DNA from: Desmodus rotundus
Taxonomy: Eukaryota; Chordata; Mammalia; Chiroptera; Phyllostomidae
Length of the DNA stretch: 64,000 bases
Direction: 5' to 3'
NCBI RefSeq assembly: GCF_022682495.2
Contig: NC_071390.1
Span: 107,060,294-107,124,293, forward strand
This document shows, piece by piece, positions 45,546-57,153 of the stretch. Within the stretch, counting starts at the first letter, position 1. The number at the start of each line of letters is the position of its first letter. The notes beneath the pieces were generated by a model, which was not told the DNA's origin, ran no database searches, and saw only the letters and a program-made list of their open reading frames with translations. The position numbers were made by a program, and so were the translations under genes.

Positions 45546-48074
45546 AATGAAAGAGATTGAGCTTTTAGAAGTGGTTGCTGCATAGGTGAATGAATGGATC
45601 AGTGAAAAGAAATTATAATCACTGATTTCCCCCTCAAGGTCAGTTAATAGTTACAGCCTCCATTATCCAATGGCATATATGTCGCATGTGGAATTGTTCT
45701 CTACTCCCACCTACAATGTCTTAATGCAGTGTTGCTAAAACATAAGTTCCCTTCAATAATAAAATAAACTTGATTTAAACAGTTTCAACTTGTTACCACC
45801 CATAATGAGCCAGATTATTCTTTTACTTAAGCCCTTGCCCAAGAGTGCATTACGCATATTGGGGTGTGCTTTCAGACTGCCAGGGTGGCCAAGTCATGAA
45901 CCCCTGCCTCAGTGCCTATGCCATTTCAATGTCTGTCTGGGTCCCAAAGAGTCTTATGTAATATTAAAATATAGTTCAATACATTCAATGCACATTCAAC
46001 TTTCCTGGGGTTTTCATGTTAGAGATTTTGGTCAAAAAATCTGTATCCAACTCCTTCATATATCAAAACAAGAAAGTTAGTGACTACAGATAATCTCATA
46101 GCACTTATACGTTATTATTGCAGTATATAGGTATATGCTAACGACTGTGAGGAAACCAGAGGAGTGTAAAAGCCCAGTGGTTGCACAGGGCACTCCTGCT
46201 TACAACATGTCCTCCAGAACTTGCTGTACATTACGAAGTCTGCAGCCCAGTTTACCCAACTTGGTGGGACTGAACGGCTTGCTCATTGACTTAATAATGT
46301 ATTTGGGAAAGATTTAGTGGTCACTTTGAATACTTTATTTGCTAAGTTCAAATCCTCAAGAATGAATTTACTCGATGACTAATTACACATACAACTGAAA
46401 AATGTATCTTCTTTAAACTCAATTTGAATGTATGTATTGAGGTAGATTTGATAAAAAATTAGGCCTATTCATGAAAAATCCAGATTTAGAATCATTGTTA
46501 TTTTTTTTAAGTAAGAAGAAAGTATTTTACATGTATGAGGTTGATTTTTGGGTTATTCATTATATTAAAACATAAGCAATAACTACATACATTTTATTAC
46601 ATTTCTGTCACAACAGACTTGTAAAGAGAACATTTCGTGTGTGTGTGTGTGTGTGTGTGTCAGCATAGGTTAAATCCCCTTCATTATTCTTCTTTTTCAA
46701 AATTCACAGATTCATTCAGTTCTTCTTGCACAGTCATTTTTAAGGTTTATTTTTAAATAAATGTATAAGATTCTGAAAAAAGTTTATTTAGATTTTGTCT
46801 GGAATTACAACTGATTTATAAATAAATATTGAAGGAAATTACATACTTGTAACATCTAATATCCATTTGTTTTATCTGTCATTTCTCAAAAAATTCTAAG
46901 TAAAACTTAGATTCTTCATTACTTCTATATCACTACCTAAAGGAATGCGCTTGCTCCACATAATTTTTCCAAATGTCGGAATTGTCGTTTATGAAGAAGC
47001 CTTCTGCATATGCAGTGCCACCTCATCATTCAGCAGGTGGTCTCATAAATTTCACAGGTTGGATATTATCGTAATACAATTAATAAAATAGCACAATAAT
47101 CACTAGATAAAGTAACTGCACAGTAAAAAATTTATTTGAACTCCTACTCAATATTAAAATGAATGAGGATTTTGGATAGACACTCTGTATCTTGCATTTC
47201 TGAGGAGTGAATAAACAGAGAAAAGTGATAGTCGAGCATTGCACTTTTTACAAAATAAGACACAGAAAAATGAATCGCTGCCCTAGCACAATATAGCTTT
47301 GTTTCTTTAATTTTTCATAAGTTAAAGAATTACTGTCATTCTTCTCTTACCAATCACCGGGTTAAACATGGAGATTAACCCTTTCATAGATATTGCCACC
47401 TATAAATTAATGCTTCCAGGGAAAATATGGAGTTTTATTGAAACAATCATTTAAATTGCAGGAAATTTTAATGGTCAACATTTTGGAATCTCTAGCATCT
47501 CAGTCTTCACCAGCTACACTGGGACCAGGTCATTATGAGCCACTTTGTTATCCACCAAACTTGACCACCAGCTCATTCGCCTTCCAGAAATGTACGCTTA
47601 GAATGAGAGGTTAGGGGCTTTTCTTTACTACTTTTTAAAACTAGAAATACATTTTCTCCCCATATTGTGCTAGTAAGGGGTTCAGATAAGAGAATCTATA
47701 AAACATACAGCAATTTTATGTCCTATGAAGTGAAAAATTATCTATCATTTTTCAGCTTCATGCACAAAGAATTATCTCAACCAACATGCTGAGGATTTTA
47801 TGACCCAGTTAAAAACGTTCAAGTTGGATGATATGGAATCTCAAGGTAATTCATTTCACTCCAACACGTATTTGTCAAAGAAGCATATGCGTCACTACTG
47901 TTTTTTTCATCTCGCTTAGGATACAGAAACTGCACACGTCAGCTTGTCTCACCTAAATCCTGCTCACAGAGGCCGGTCCTGGAACTGTGGGAGGGAGAGA
48001 AAGAACATGAAGCAATAGTGGTGCTATATCATCCTCAATAAAAAACCTACCAAATTCCCGGTCTCCACTGAAAC
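45546..48074. other. No gene seen
   Basis: About 2.5 kb of AT-rich, single-copy-looking sequence, including a (GT)n run. Short frames show no domain. Confidence 0.5.
46637..46660 (+). repeat. (GT)12 microsatellite
   Basis: Perfect dinucleotide run. Confidence 0.97.
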
Positions 48075-48160
48075 ATTAGGATAGCTGAGATTTACTCAGT
48101 GCTTGTAGTGGGCCAGGTGCTATACTAAGCACAGTAACCCCATGAGATAATTACTATTAA
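48075..48160 (+). mobile_element. MIR SINE fragment
   Basis: Clear MIR words: 'gtgggccaggtgctatacta', 'agcacagtaaccccatgaga', 'taattactatta'. Confidence 0.72.
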
Positions 48161-48305
48161 TAAATGTATCCTTCATAGAATAAAGGGTTTTCAAGAAGTT
48201 GTTGGCAAGTATCCAGGTTATACAGCTATTACTGCAAAGACTGTCAACCCAGGCAGCAGGACCCTGCCACACGTTAGCCCATAGGGGCAGTATAAAAAGT
48301 GGCTC

Positions 48306-48501
48306 CATGCCTGGCTGATGTAGCTCAGTTGGTTGGAGCATCATCCTGCAACCTAAGGGTTGTGGGTTCAATTCCTGGTCAGGGCACATACCTAGGTTGT
48401 GGGTTTGATCCCAGGTCCAGGCATGTATGGGAGGCAATCAATCAGTGTTTCTCTCTCACATCGATGTTTTTTCTCTCCCTTCCTCTCTCTAAAAGACATG
48501 A
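48306..48501 (+). mobile_element. VES SINE, copy C
   Basis: tRNA-like head 'gatgtagctcagttggttgg' with B box in 'gggttcaattcctggtca', then a duplicated 'ggttgtgggt' segment, a CT-rich run and a short A-rich tail. The second 'ggttgtgggtttgatcccag' looks like an extra B-box-like motif, so it may be a subfamily different from copies A, D and E. Imperfect flanking repeats: aaaaagtggctc near 48294 and aaaaagtgccctc near 48502. Confidence 0.88.
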
Positions 48502-48514
48502 AAAAAGTGCCCTC

Positions 48515-49614
48515 GGGTGAGAATTTTAAATAATAACTAATAATAATAATAAATTTTAAAATGGCTCTAAAATTCTTTATCACCTTGCCATCATGAGTCG
48601 GGTCTATGTCCCCTCACCTTGACTCCAGGCTTTGTGACTGACAAGTAGAACTCAGCTGAAGTGATGCCAGCCTGTCAGGAAGTTACAAAGTGCCAGCCAG
48701 ATGCACTATCAGGAGCTTTGCCTTCATGGCCCCACAGTGTTGCAGCCCACAGGTGCTGGCAGGTGACAAAGACACTCACTAACCCTGGGCACACAGCCTG
48801 TGATGTGCAACATGCAGATGGTCTGCTCCAGCTTGTGGCTGCCAGTGAACCCACAACTGCTTTGGTAGGGAACCACTGAGGATGCACGTGCTCCACACCC
48901 CTGCCTCACCTGCCTCTTCTTACCCTGTTTATACCTTCACAGTTCAAAGAGGTGCTTTTCTGTGGTATCCGCTGACTGGTTGGAAAGCCACTCCAAGCTA
49001 TGCATTCTAGCAAAGAAGTTCCTACCCACCTTTTTGTCCCTTTTATCTGATGGTCTACTCTGACCCATTCATTATCTTTTTTGACTTCAACACCTCTTTG
49101 AATATCTATGCTATAGACTAGGAGACCAAAATTAAATGCAGTAAGGAACAAATTAGGTAACATTTATGGGAGAAGTAACAGCACCAGACAATAGGGAGTG
49201 GTGGGGTGTTTGGCAAGTTTTTTTTACAATCTAAAATGTGTACAGTCAAATGTATTAAAACACCATCAAAACGAAATGAGCCTAGAAAAATGGAATTAGA
49301 ATAAAGGGCCTCATTTTGACCAATTAATAGAACTCACAACTCTGGCTCAAATCTATTCCTGGGACTACTAGTGAAGCATCCTGTTTCTGAAGTCATTACA
49401 ATGAGAATGGGTGAAGGAATGGGATGAGCAATCACATAGTGGCACCATCTAGAAGAATCCTTTCTACCTTGATGTACCTGATGGCAGAATAATCTTTTAA
49501 ATGGTTTTATTCATAATAATACTGACCTGTTGACACAGAAATTATGACTAAAAGAACCAGTCAACCACCAGGCCCACACAAAGGTGATGATTTTTTCTGA
49601 TTTTTTTTTCATTT
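48515..49614. other. No gene seen; possible decayed LTR
   Basis: The text at 48595-48890 ('ctccaggctttgtgactgac' and following) resembles an old MLT1-type LTR start, but I could not confirm it. No coding frame is supported. Confidence 0.4.
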
Positions 49615-49625
49615 AAAAATGCTAG
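49615..49625. repeat. Left TSD of VES SINE D
   Basis: aaaaatgctag, repeated as aaaaatgttag at 49826-49836. Confidence 0.78.
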
Positions 49626-49825
49626 CCCTGGCTGTTGTGGCTCAGTGGATTGAGCGGCCTGCAAACCAAAGCATTGCTGGCTCGATCCCAGTCAAGGCAC
49701 ATGCCTGGATTGTGGTCCAGGTCCCCAGTAGGGGCACAGGAAAAGCAACCACACACTGATGCTTCTCTCCATCTCTTTATCCCTCCCTTTCCTTCTGTCT
49801 AAGAATAAATAAACAAAATCTTTAA
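49626..49825 (+). mobile_element. VES SINE, copy D
   Basis: Head 'ccctggctgttgtggctcag' and 'tggattgagcggcctgcaaa', B box 'ggctcgatcccagtc', body 'aaggcacatgcctggattgt', CT-rich run, then an A-rich tail. 11-bp TSDs with one mismatch. Confidence 0.92.
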
Positions 49826-49959
49826 AAAAATGTTAGAGCAGCCTTAAATTTTTTTTAATAAGTAAACAAAACAAAACAAAAAATAAATTATAGCTGAGGA
49901 CATGCTGTTTGCCAATGAGATGTCTTTCTTTCTTTCTTTTTTTTTTAATATGAAAACCA

Positions 49960-50304
49960 ATTTACCTTCTCAAGCTGATTTGGCAAGTTGACTTATCAGA
50001 AATAATAAGGGACATAAAAATTTTCTGTACCTTTAAGATCCCCAAAACAATTTAAAAGGCAAATTAAAAGTAAGAGGAAATGTTTCTAACACATATAGCC
50101 ACAAAGAGTTCATATTCTTAGAATATAAATGACTGATACAATTTAAAAAGAAGACATGTATGTACCTCTATAGAATAATGGGCAAAGGCTATGAGCAAGT
50201 AACTTAAAAAGAGACAATGCATATGGCTTTCAAAATATGATGAAATACCAGATACTATTTTCACCTATCAAACTGCCTAGTATTAAAAATGGATTACAGG
50301 AATT
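49960..50304 (+). mobile_element. Old L1 ORF2 region, part before the young L1
   Basis: Weak L1 sense text ('gaatataaatgactgataca', 'tgatgaaataccagatacta', 'tttcacctatcaaactgcct'). It appears to continue at 50476 after the young L1 tail. Confidence 0.5.
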
Positions 50305-50470
50305 ACTACTATAAAGGACACATGGACAAAACCAAGGGGGAGGGTGTAGGTGGGGGAGGGAGGTGGGTTCAGCTGGGGTGGGGTGGAGGGATGGGGAGAA
50401 AAGGCATACAACTGTAACTGAATAACAATAAAAATTTAAAAAATAATAATAAAAAAATAAATAATTTGAT
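50305..50470 (+). mobile_element. Young bat L1 3' end with G-rich tract
   Basis: It begins at the end of ORF2 or start of the 3' UTR ('aaaggacacatggacaaaac'), carries a G-rich tract at 50335-50397 and ends with 'ctgtaactgaataacaataa' and an A-rich tail. The reverse complement of the same terminal text is seen in the L1 at 9462-10128. It is only about 165 bp, so it is severely 5'-truncated. Confidence 0.85.
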
Positions 50471-50475
50471 CAAAA

Positions 50476-51490
50476 AAAATGGGTAACAATATCCAGTGTT
50501 GTCCCGCATATGAAGAAGTGAACAGCTCCACACACACGGTGGGAAAACAAATTGATACAACCTTTGAACAAAAGTAATTGGCTCATTCCTATCAAAAACC
50601 TTAAAAACAGCAAATCCTTTAGTTTGAAAATTCCACTTTGAAGAATTTATTGTAATGAAAATCAGTATGGATATTCTCAAAAATTCAATTTAGTTTCATT
50701 GTTAACATATGATCAAATATTTGAAAAACCTGGTAACAGAAGAGTATATATTATAGTCCCATTTGTGTAAGAATAAAAATATGTACATGTATCTAATAAC
50801 ATACTGAAAAAAATACCAGGAAATATATACAGCAAAGAGGCTATTCCACAATGGTACAATTTTATTTTACTTTAGTATTTTCTGATAACTTAAGGGGATT
50901 ATTTTTTTAATAATCATGTATTGTGGTGCCATAACATAATTTATTAAATGAAAAAAATGTTTCATGTTTTTTGTTAAAAATAAATGCCTCTAGGAGAAAT
51001 AAATGGAAGTAATAAAATTATTTGGTATAGAAAGTTATTCATGATATATTGATTTACACTAAAATGATACCATTAAAGAACAGAAAAGCACGTGCATGGA
51101 GAGAATACTAAAATAATGAAAAAGAAAACATGTCTAAGTGATGGAATGGTGAGAGATGTTTACGGTCTCCTTTGTTCTTATCCTGTCTAATTTCTCTATA
51201 AGAATGTTGATTACTTTCTTTAAAAAATGTATGTTAGATTCAGCTCCTATCCACTAAAACTACACCGAATAGCTTCCTGAAAGTGCTAAAATAAAATCAA
51301 ATTACCCCATGACCTAAGGTTAAGGGGAAAAATCGCTTCAATTGCATCCACGTGTGAGAGACATATAGGCATAGGAGGAGATACAACAAAATACACACAC
51401 AACATCTGGGTGGTGGCTATTTCAGTAATTTTTGTTTTCTTTATTTTTTCTTTCTGAATTTTCCAAATTTACTACAATATATGTATAATT
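50476..51490 (+). mobile_element. Old L1 3' end(s)
   Basis: Decayed L1 words in order: 'ttccactttgaagaatttat', 'atatgatcaaatatttgaaa', 'agtcccatttgtgtaagaat', and near the end 'atctgggtggtggctatttc' with 'aattttccaaatttactaca'. Two overlapping copies may be present because the end-type text occurs twice (near 51180 and 51440). Confidence 0.6.
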
Positions 51491-52364
51491 AGAAAATTGA
51501 ATGTACCCCAAGTGAGAAAAAAAGTTATCAAACAGAAGGTTATTGTTGCAGTTAGTGTGTTTCATGTAAACACTGAACTGTGCTAGTCAGTGTGTCAACT
51601 GACTGTATACACACTGTGCTTCGCCATAACCCTACAGAAAGCTGTACCAAATGCATCAATTGATTTAGAGTGGGTATGTCAATATATTGTTCCCAATTAG
51701 ATCTGTGACAAACGCTTTAGTTTAAGAGCTCCTCCCTAGGTAAATAGGAACACACCAAAATCCATGATGAAATAAAGATGGGAGTGAGTTTGCCTGCACA
51801 GGGGCTGGGCGTTGAGAGAGAAAGTTTTTGCTCCACCCTCACCAACCAGCCCTTCTGGAAGGAGAGCTCCCAGTGGAACTGGAAGTGTAGCCAAGATAAG
51901 GTAAACTGCTTCATTCCCCACTGGTCTCCTTCAAGTCCTCCAGGTCTCACCTTCTCAGAGGTGTCAAACACACTACCAAAATTATACACATCTGTAAAAA
52001 AGAAGGGACCATTATGCAACACTTACAATGAACTAAATGAAATAGAATCCATAAAACAGGGGCGCACACCAAGGCTGAGCCCTGCCGGGGAGGATGCCAT
52101 GCAGGCTGAGCCAGCAGACCTTGTCACAGAGACCAGAGATGAGGACTCCAGGTGAAGATTCACACCTCACTTTCTCTCTCCCTAATTGGGAGATCTCAGG
52201 CAAATTACTCAAGGCCTTAGTACCTCTGCTTCTTCATTGTTTTTAAACTCAGAGTAAGAATAACATCCATTTCATAGGGCAGTTTTAAAGACTGTGGGGG
52301 TGGGAGGGATACGTATCAAGTCCAGAGATGGCCCACTGGAAGCATCCAAACCAGCTAGTCACCA
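51491..52364. other. No gene or clear repeat seen
   Basis: A plus-strand frame of 125 codons (51778-52155) overlaps a minus-strand frame of 101 codons. No domain, no paired splice sites. Confidence 0.45.
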
Positions 52365-53657
52365 ATATTATTTTTTATTGTATTTTTTCCCATTGCCATT
52401 TAGTCCTCTTATTCCCCCACCCTCCGCAATCACCACACTGTAGTCCATGTCCATGAGTCCTGTTTTCTTTTGCTCAATCCCTCTACTCCATACCCTCTGC
52501 CCCACAGGTGGAGAGCTGCCACCCTGCTCTCCATCCATGCGTGTCTCTATTTTGCTTGTTATTTCAGTTTGTTCAGTAGATTCCACAAATCTGTGAGATC
52601 ATATGATGTTTGTCTTTCTCTGACTGGCTTATTTCACTTAGTATAATATTCACCAGGCCATCCATACTGTTGCAAAGGGTAAAATATTCTTCCTTTTTAC
52701 AGGTGAGTAGTATTCCATTGTGTAAATGTCCCATAAGTGTTTTAGCCACTCATCTACTGATGGACCAACAGGTGGGATCCATATTTTGGAGAGTGTAAAG
52801 AACACTGCAATGAACATAAGTGTGTTTATACTCTTTTGAATTAGTGTTTTGGGTTCTTTTGGACATATTCCCAGAAATGGGATTGCTGGGTCAAAAGGAA
52901 GATCTAGTTTTTATTTTTTGAGGTATCTCCATACTGCATTCCACAGTGGCTGCACCAATTTACATTCCCACCATCAGTGCAAAAGGGTTCCCCTTTCTCC
53001 ACATCCTTACCAGCACTTGTTGTTTATTGATTTATGGATGGCAGCCATTCTGATCAGTGTGGGGTGATATCTCATTGTGGTTTTAATGCGCATCTCTCTG
53101 ATGATTATTGACATTGAGCATCTTTTCATATGTCTATTGGTCATTTGTATGTCCTCTTTGGAGAAGTGTCTATTCAGGCCCATTTTTTATTGGGTTGTTT
53201 TTTGGTGTTGAGTTTTAAAAGTTCTTTATAAATTTTGGATATTAAACTCTTATCAGATAGATCAGTGAATATGTTCTCCCATTCTGTGGGTTGTCTTTTT
53301 ATTTTTTTTGTTGATTTCCTTTCCTGTGCAAAAACATTTTAGTTTGATGTAGTCCCATTCGTTTAATTTTCTTTTGTTTTCCTTGCCTGGGGAGATATAT
53401 CCAATAAAATATTGCTATGTGTGATGTCCAAGATTTTGCTGCCTGTGTTTTCTTCTAGGATTTTTATGGTTTGGGGTCTAACATTTAAGTCTTTGATCCA
53501 TTTTGAATTTATTCTTGTCTATGGTATAAGAAGGTGGTCTAGTTTCATTTTTCTGCACGTATCTGTCCAGTTTTCCCAACACCATTTATTGAATAAACTA
53601 CATTTAGCCCATTGTATATGCTTGCTTCCTCTGTTGAATATTATATTATTGACAGTG
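52365..53657 (-). mobile_element. L1 3' part (ORF2 C-terminal third and 3' UTR)
   Basis: Antisense L1 from a T-rich end at 52367-52390 through the 3' UTR to well-kept ORF2 text: 'tgactggcttatttcactta', 'agtagtattccattgtgtaa', 'aatgggattgctgggtcaaa', 'ctcccattctgtgggttgtc', and finally 'cagttttcccaacaccattt'. About 1.29 kb. It stops abruptly at about 53657 where the next block begins. The ORF is broken. Confidence 0.9.
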
Positions 53658-53689
53658 TTCCTGTTGCAGAGCTGTGAAAACGCAGCCGA

Positions 53690-53785
53690 CAACTTCTCTC
53701 CACCAGCTCTACTCCGGGTGGTCCTTGTTACACAGGTGTTGCCACATCACCAGTAAGCAGACAGAGGTTTCTGCTAGAAAAAAAT
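53690..53785 (-). repeat. Inverted repeat arm 1 (L1 5'-UTR-like)
   Basis: Its reverse complement reads ttttttctagcagaaacctc and onward, matching 54666 and following over about 60 bases with few mismatches. It directly adjoins the antisense L1 part. Confidence 0.85.
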
Positions 53786-53984
53786 CTATGTCAAAAATAC
53801 ACTTTTGCATAACCTAAACATCTTCAGAAAATATTCATAATAGGATCATTTCCTATTGCAAGATAGAGTTTTCACTTGATAACACTATGATATTATAATC
53901 ATATCCCAATTTTATTTGATAAAACTCTGGTTTTCAGTCAAGTTTTCGGGACTTTTCTCTCCAGGATTATGTTGTCACTCCTGC

Positions 53985-55850
53985 TCAGTAAGGCCTCTAC
54001 ACAGACTGGGGTACACCAGATGACATCAGTGGACAAAACCCAAGTGAACCACTGGGGCAATGAAGGGCAAGAGGTTCCCAGAGGTCAGAGTTGTGGGAAC
54101 TGAACTCTGGTCCTCCCACCTGGCACCACATGGTTAGTTGGTGCTGCACAGAGCCAGGCAGTGCCCAGAGATTCGTTACCAACCCCTGGGCAGATGCCCA
54201 GAGGGATAGCCATACCCGTGGACCCTGAGCTCCCCTCCACCCAGGACCCACTGAATCCAGAGCTACCCATGGAACAAACAACCTCCTCAGAAATCCTGTC
54301 ACTTGGCCCAGCGACTGCCGAACCCCCAGGCCTATGACAGAGAGGCCATGTGGAAAAAGGTAGGAGAGGTGCTCCCACCTAGTCAGGAACCCCACTTCAC
54401 TGTGCAGGTCAGGAGAGAACCTCAACCTGAGGAGAAGGGGTGGAACCCAGAGAGCACCCCAACTTTTAAGACCTGCGCCTGAGGAACAGCCCCCAAAACA
54501 TCTATCTTTTGAAACCACTCAGACACATGTCCCCAAGAGCCATAGGCCCGAGCAACCTGAGACCCAGGGACAGACTCACTATCCACGGTGTGGCCTTGGT
54601 GTCTGGTGTCAGGAGCATCACTGCAAAGCCACGTCTGTCCACTGCTTGGTAGGACACAGGCAGGTTTTTTCTAGCAGGAACCTCTGTCTGCTTACTGGTG
54701 AAGTGGCAATACCTGTGTAAAAAGGGTCAAGCTCCGGAGCCAGTCGCTCTCAGGGAGCTCAGTGCACATCTGAACCCAGTTTTGCATCTGGGGCCTGGTT
54801 TTGTGTCTGTTTCTGGTTAGGTCAGGGGCCCAGGTTTAAAACCTGCTCCTGGTTTTACATTTGGGGATCAGGTTCACATCTGGGCCCCGGTTTTTGCAGC
54901 TGCCATCAATAGCCACCTCTACATGGCCTGGCTCTGGTGTCCATCGGGTCTGCCACTGTCATCCCCCAGGATGATATGCATTTGCACATTTTCAAAGCTT
55001 TGCCTGAGCATCTGGCTTCCAGTCAGCCTGAATCTAGGTGCCAACAGGCCTCCCCTTAAGAGCACTGACAGTCTGGGCACACCCCCAGCTCCCAGGAGCC
55101 ACGAAAAACACAGCAGACTGCTGGGACAATCACAGAGGTTTGAGAGCCAGCCAAGAGCTGGGACAGGATTGAATGATAAGGTTCATCTCCTCCAGGAGAC
55201 CACCCCTTCAAGACTGGGAGATGAGCTGTTTCATCAAATGCATAGAAACCAACAGAGCGAGTCAGAGAAAATGAAGAAAGGGGGCTGTGCAGAGGTGCCT
55301 GACACACCAGCCATCCTGCAAGTCCGGTGTTGCAGCTCAGACTCAAGCAGGCCCAGTCGCCTGTGCTGTCTTCTGGGCCCATGTACAATGCTTGTATGCA
55401 AAGTAGCATGTTCTTTATTCTGGGAAGAATTAAGGAGAAAAGAAGGGTTATACAGGGCAAATTGTTTCCTCCTAATGAGGTAATTTACACTCCTGTATTC
55501 CTCCATTTTCTGATAAGGAAGACATGACCCCTTCCCCAGGATTCTTCCCCTGAGACAAGAAGGCAGGAGGAAGGGGTGTTGGCTGAAACTCCCTTCCAGA
55601 TGTGCGTATGTGTGGTGGTCACACCCCTAAAGTGAGTTTTCCTTCTGTCAACCCAAAGAGCCAGATCCATGGTCCACCAGAGGTTCTGGCGTTCTCTCCT
55701 AGGAAGATTTATAGAATATCATTAAAACCCAGTTCCAGCTCAGAAAGTCGATATGGACCCATCTCTCCCTCCTCACTCCCACCAATGACAACTATAAAAC
55801 CTGAAGATAAGCAAGAGACAAAGTGAAGTGCGGAAGGAGAAAGGTGGGCT
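53985..55850 (+). mobile_element. L1 5'-UTR-like region
   Basis: GC-richer than the neighbours. It has repeated phrases around 54775-54890 ('gcctggttttgtgtctg', 'cctgctcctggttttacatt', 'ccccggtttttgcagctg') and ends with text like an old L1 leader at 55230-55280 ('aaatgcatagaaaccaacag'). Its place just upstream of L1 ORF1-like text in the same orientation supports an L1 promoter region. The open frames here (186 codons plus at 54923-55483; 173 codons minus at 53997-54518) have no known domain and are probably accidental. Confidence 0.5.
54666..54740 (+). repeat. Inverted repeat arm 2
   Basis: Inverse partner of 53690-53785, separated by about 0.9 kb. It continues into the presumed L1 5' UTR. 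Confidence 0.85.
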
Positions 55851-56089
55851 GCTTAGGGATCCGAGGACGCGGGAACACAGAGGCAAGTTGTATGCACCCC
55901 AAGAGCCAGAGTCCCTCTCTCCACCTGGAGACGTGAGCATCCCAGGGGGCCTTGGAAAAGTGGGATCCCACACCAGCATCAGCCCCGGAAAGCAGGTCCT
56001 TTCCCTGCCTTGCGGAGCCCCTTCCAGTCTGTCAGGCACTGGCAGGATCAGCAGCAGCTTCAAAGGCAGGGCATAGACCAAGCAGACAG

Positions 56090-56535
56090 CAATGGAAGAC
56101 CAAAGGCTCTGGGAATTAAACAGCCATTGGAAACACGGCCCACAAAACTAGGCAGGACCTGTGTGTTGAACTAGAATAGGGCAACTGCACACCACAGTGC
56201 AAGACGGAAATGGGGTCCACAAGAGGCAAAATTTCAGGATGCAATAAAAAATCACCTGTCATAGAACCAGGAATAATTGCAATTTACATGAGTAAAGACT
56301 GATGCCAACACAGAACTGAATTCGATGCTGGAATTGTCAACAAGAATTTGAAAGCAGACATCATAAGTGTTCCAGCAATCAATTTACAAATTACCTCAAA
56401 ACAAATTTTAAGAAATAGAAAATTTCAGCAAACAAATAGATGTTGTAGAAAAGGACCAAATGGAAATTAAAGGATGAAAAATGCAATGCAGTAAATGAAA
56501 TAAACCACTCCCTGAATGGGCTTAATTAGTAGAGT
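56090..56535 (+). mobile_element. Old L1 ORF1 N-terminal region
   Basis: L1 ORF1 words in sense order: 'gatgctggaattgtcaacaa', 'gaatttgaaagcagacatca', 'aaggaccaaatggaaattaa', 'taaatgaaataaaccactcc', 'ctgaatgggctta'. In-frame stops make it non-coding. The rest of ORF1 and ORF2 are missing before the 3' end at 56655. Confidence 0.7.
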
Positions 56536-56654
56536 GTCCTCGAGGGTTCAGCCCAAAGCCTTTGGTACAGTCAATACCATTGGCAAACCAGATTCATACT
56601 TACTGCCAATCCAAGGTCAGCACTCAGGAGCCTAAGACTCAGATAGCAGTATGA

Positions 56655-56848
56655 TGGTTACCAGATGGAAAGGGGGAAGGAGGTAGTAAAAGGTGAAAGG
56701 GGTCAAACAAATGGTGACAGAACGGGATTTGACTTTGGGAGATAGACGCACAATGTAATATACAGATGATATATTATAGAATTGTAGACTTAAAACCTAC
56801 ATAATTTTGTTAACCAAGGCCACCCCACTAAATTTAATTTTAAAAAAG
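56655..56848 (+). mobile_element. L1 3' end
   Basis: Characteristic terminal text: 'atagacgcacaatgtaatat', 'acagatgatatattatagaa', 'ttgtagacttaaaacctaca', 'taattttgttaaccaaggcc', 'accccactaaatttaa', then an A-run. Same orientation as 56090-56535, so both may be one internally deleted L1. Confidence 0.75.
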
Positions 56849-57153
56849 GGAGAAGGGCTGTAAGGAGTCTTCTAATTAATCAAAGATGCCTCCGGTGACA
56901 TTTAAGGAGCAGAAATGTCTGTGTCCGTGCCATGAGGGAAAATCTCTTGTCTTTCTTTTTTTCTGGCAAAGCCTCTTGAGGTTCTCTCCTTTAGAAATCT
57001 TTCCTCCCCTTGATGCTGATGCTGTATTGTGAACTGTGAACACCTCGCACTTGGGAGAGGCTTCCTTTGCATGCAAAGCCAAATCGATGCAGTTTCCCAG
57101 AGAAAGAAAACAGGCAGCTAGCCACTTGGGCCTGCCTGTTCTCTCCCAAAATG

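Noticed and set aside
51778..52155. 125-codon plus-strand frame as a possible exon or small gene
   Set aside because: An overlapping minus-strand frame of similar length exists, with no domain, no clear flanking splice pair and no promoter signal.
53690..54740. A new DNA transposon of about 1 kb with long terminal inverted repeats
   Set aside because: The arms extend into L1 5'-UTR-like text on one side and abut an L1 on the other. No target duplication was found outside the arms, and opposite L1 segments explain them better.
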